The notes beneath the pieces are model-generated. The model was given only the letters and a program-made list of their open reading frames with translations, had not been told where the DNA came from and searched no databases. The position numbers and the translations under genes were made by a program. Of a DNA stretch of 6,996 nucleotides, positions 5,485 to 6,996 are shown in pieces. The stretch covers positions 1 to 6,996 of the forward strand of contig JAABTZ010000171.1 in NCBI GenBank assembly GCA_011389605.1, written 5' to 3'. Position 1 is the stretch's first letter, and each line of letters begins with the position of its first letter. The DNA is from Desulfobacteraceae bacterium. GTDB taxonomy: Bacteria; Desulfobacterota; Desulfobacteria; Desulfobacterales; Desulfosalsimonadaceae.

Positions 5485-6996
5485 ATGCCCACTGATGAAG
5501 AAGTCCTTGAATACCACAGCAAGCCCAGACCCGGAAAAATCGAGGTGGTTCCCACCAAGCCCTGTGTGTCCCAGGGCGATCTTTCCCTTGCCTACACCCC
5601 CGGAGTGGCCCTGCCATGCATAAAAATTCAGTCTGATCCAAACCTTTCCTATGATTACACGGACAAGGGCAATCTGGTTGGGGTGATCACCAACGGAACT
5701 GCGGTACTGGGGCTGGGCAATATCGGAGCACTTGCCGGAAAGCCGGTGATGGAGGGCAAGGCTGTTTTGTTTAAACGCTTTGCCGACCTGGACGTATTTG
5801 ACATAGAGATCAAGACCCAGGACCCGGAAGAATTCATCAGGACGGTCAGTCTTCTGGAACCAACCTTTGGCGGTATAAATCTCGAGGATATCAAAGCCCC
5901 TGACTGCTTTTACATCGAAGATGCCCTGCGAAAGAAAATGAATATTCCGGTGTTTCATGATGACCAGCACGGCACGGCCATTATTTCCGGTGCCGCCCTG
6001 ATCAATGCCTGCCATTTGACAGGCCGCGATCCCGAAGATTTGCGCGTGGTGGTCAACGGCGCAGGGGCGGCTGCCATTGCCACTGCCAGGATGTATATTT
6101 CCCTTGGGGTAAAAAAGGAAAATATTATCTTCGTGGACTCCCGGGGTGTTATCTACAGTGGGCGCAAAGAGGGGATGAATCCGTATAAGCAGGAGTTTGC
6201 CGCAAACACGGACAAACGCACCCTTTCTGATGCGGCAAAAGGTGCTGACGTTCTTTTGGGCCTTTCCGTGGAAGGGGCCTTTTCCCCGGAACTGCTGGGG
6301 CTGTTAAACAAAAATCCCATTATCTTTGCCCTGGCCAACCCTGAGCCGGAAATCGGTTATTACGAGGCCAAAGCCGCGCGGCCCGATGCCATTATCGCAA
6401 CAGGCCGGTCCGATTATCCCAACCAGGTAAACAATGTTTTGGGCTTTCCCTATATCTTCCGGGGGGCCCTGGATGTGAGGGCATCGGCAATCAACGAGGA
6501 AATGAAGCTTGCCGCAGTGCATGCCCTGGCCGAGCTGCCCAGAGAAGATGTTCCTGATGCGGTGATCCGTGCTTACGGCGGCACAGCCCTGACCTTCGGG
6601 CCTGAGTACATCATTCCCAAGCCCCTGGATTCCCGTGTGCTTTTAAAAGTCACCCCGGCCGTGGCAAGGGCCGCGGTGCAAACCGGTGTGGCGCGTACCA
6701 GCATAAAGGATCAAGGCGGCTATCTCCAGGATCTGGAGGCCCGGCTGGGTCCGGAACGTGAAATAATGCGCAAGATAATCACCCGTGCCCAGCAGAGCCC
6801 GAAAAAGATCGTGCTTCCAGAAGGGGATCATCCCGTGATTTTACGGGCCGCCCACCAGGCTGCCGCAGAAAAAATCGCCAATCCCATTCTTCTGGGAAAC
6901 CGGCAGGCAATAGAAGATCTGGCCCGTAAACTGCGTGTGCCTCTTGACGGCATTGAAATTGTTGATCCCCTGCAAAGCCCGCTGTTTGACCAAGAT
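5485..6996 (+). CDS. maeB: NADP-dependent malic enzyme, MaeB type, fused to a phosphotransacetylase-like domain (3' end missing)
   Basis: It oxidatively decarboxylates malate to pyruvate and CO2, making NAD(P)H, in the cytoplasm. The 504 visible codons align with E. coli MaeB (about 760 residues) from the first residues, so roughly the last 250 lie outside the window. Catalytic Tyr37 in LAYTPGV and Lys92 in MEGKAVLFK, metal ligands Glu134-Asp135 in NLEDIKAPDCF and Asp160 in FHDDQHGT are all present. So are the dinucleotide loop NGAGAAAIA (191-199) and the ANPEPEI and GRSDYPNQVNN blocks (284-290, 307-317). From about residue 430 the sequence enters the PTA domain (KKIVLPEGDHPVILRAA, 440-456). 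In the family this domain is thought not to make acetyl phosphate but to bind acetyl-CoA as an allosteric effector. The start is ATG with AAAGGA 9 nt upstream. Cofactor preference is inferred from the family. Confidence 0.95.
   Translation, partial: MPTDEEVLEYHSKPRPGKIEVVPTKPCVSQGDLSLAYTPGVALPCIKIQSDPNLSYDYTDKGNLVGVITNGTAVLGLGNIGALAGKPVMEGKAVLFKRFADLDVFDIEIKTQDPEEFIRTVSLLEPTFGGINLEDIKAPDCFYIEDALRKKMNIPVFHDDQHGTAIISGAALINACHLTGRDPEDLRVVVNGAGAAAIATARMYISLGVKKENIIFVDSRGVIYSGRKEGMNPYKQEFAANTDKRTLSDAAKGADVLLGLSVEGAFSPELLGLLNKNPIIFALANPEPEIGYYEAKAARPDAIIATGRSDYPNQVNNVLGFPYIFRGALDVRASAINEEMKLAAVHALAELPREDVPDAVIRAYGGTALTFGPEYIIPKPLDSRVLLKVTPAVARAAVQTGVARTSIKDQGGYLQDLEARLGPEREIMRKIITRAQQSPKKIVLPEGDHPVILRAAHQAAAEKIANPILLGNRQAIEDLARKLRVPLDGIEIVDPLQSPLFDQD

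Overview
The window reads as accessory-poor central carbon metabolism from a Gram-negative bacterium. The best fit is a complete-oxidising sulfate reducer or relative (Desulfobacterota, Desulfobacteraceae-like). Support comes from the gene content: a type II citrate synthase, a two-subunit ADP-forming acyl-CoA synthetase, and a MaeB-type malic enzyme with a phosphotransacetylase tail. Base composition is moderate and the gaps between genes are AT-rich. The taxonomic call is inference; no rRNA or other decisive marker is present.

Layout from left to right: (1) positions 1-99, minus strand, hold the first 33 codons of a small Cys-rich protein, DUF1847-like, running off the left edge. (2) Positions 100-619 hold no gene. 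They contain a 153-bp palindromic MITE-like element (218-370) flanked by a 7-bp direct repeat, then a good sigma70-type promoter with an extended -10 for the next gene. (3) gltA (620-1915, plus). (4) A 71-bp convergent gap carries a decayed piece of the same repeat. (5) A minus-strand operon is transcribed from about 5175 down to 1987: an MBL-fold metallohydrolase, then acdB (ATP-grasp subunit), then acdA (CoA-binding, phospho-His subunit). acdB and acdA overlap by 4 nt and acdA uses a TTG start. (6) A 363-bp divergent regulatory gap (5122-5484) holds a promoter on each strand, a perfect 9-bp inverted repeat between them, and a second copy of the MITE-like element in inverted orientation, placed as the leader of the next gene. 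(7) maeB (5485 to the right edge, plus; 504 codons visible, 3' end missing).

The genes meet at acetyl-CoA. AcdAB interconverts an acyl-CoA with the free acid while making or using ATP. Citrate synthase feeds acetyl-CoA into the TCA cycle. MaeB decarboxylates malate to pyruvate, and its PTA-like domain is a known acetyl-CoA sensor in the family. The MBL protein is co-transcribed with AcdAB, so a thioesterase or other acyl-ester hydrolase role is plausible but unproven.

I see no plainly new defence or mobile system. The least ordinary features are the repeat family, present in all three larger intergenic gaps, and the control region between the MBL-acdBA operon and maeB.
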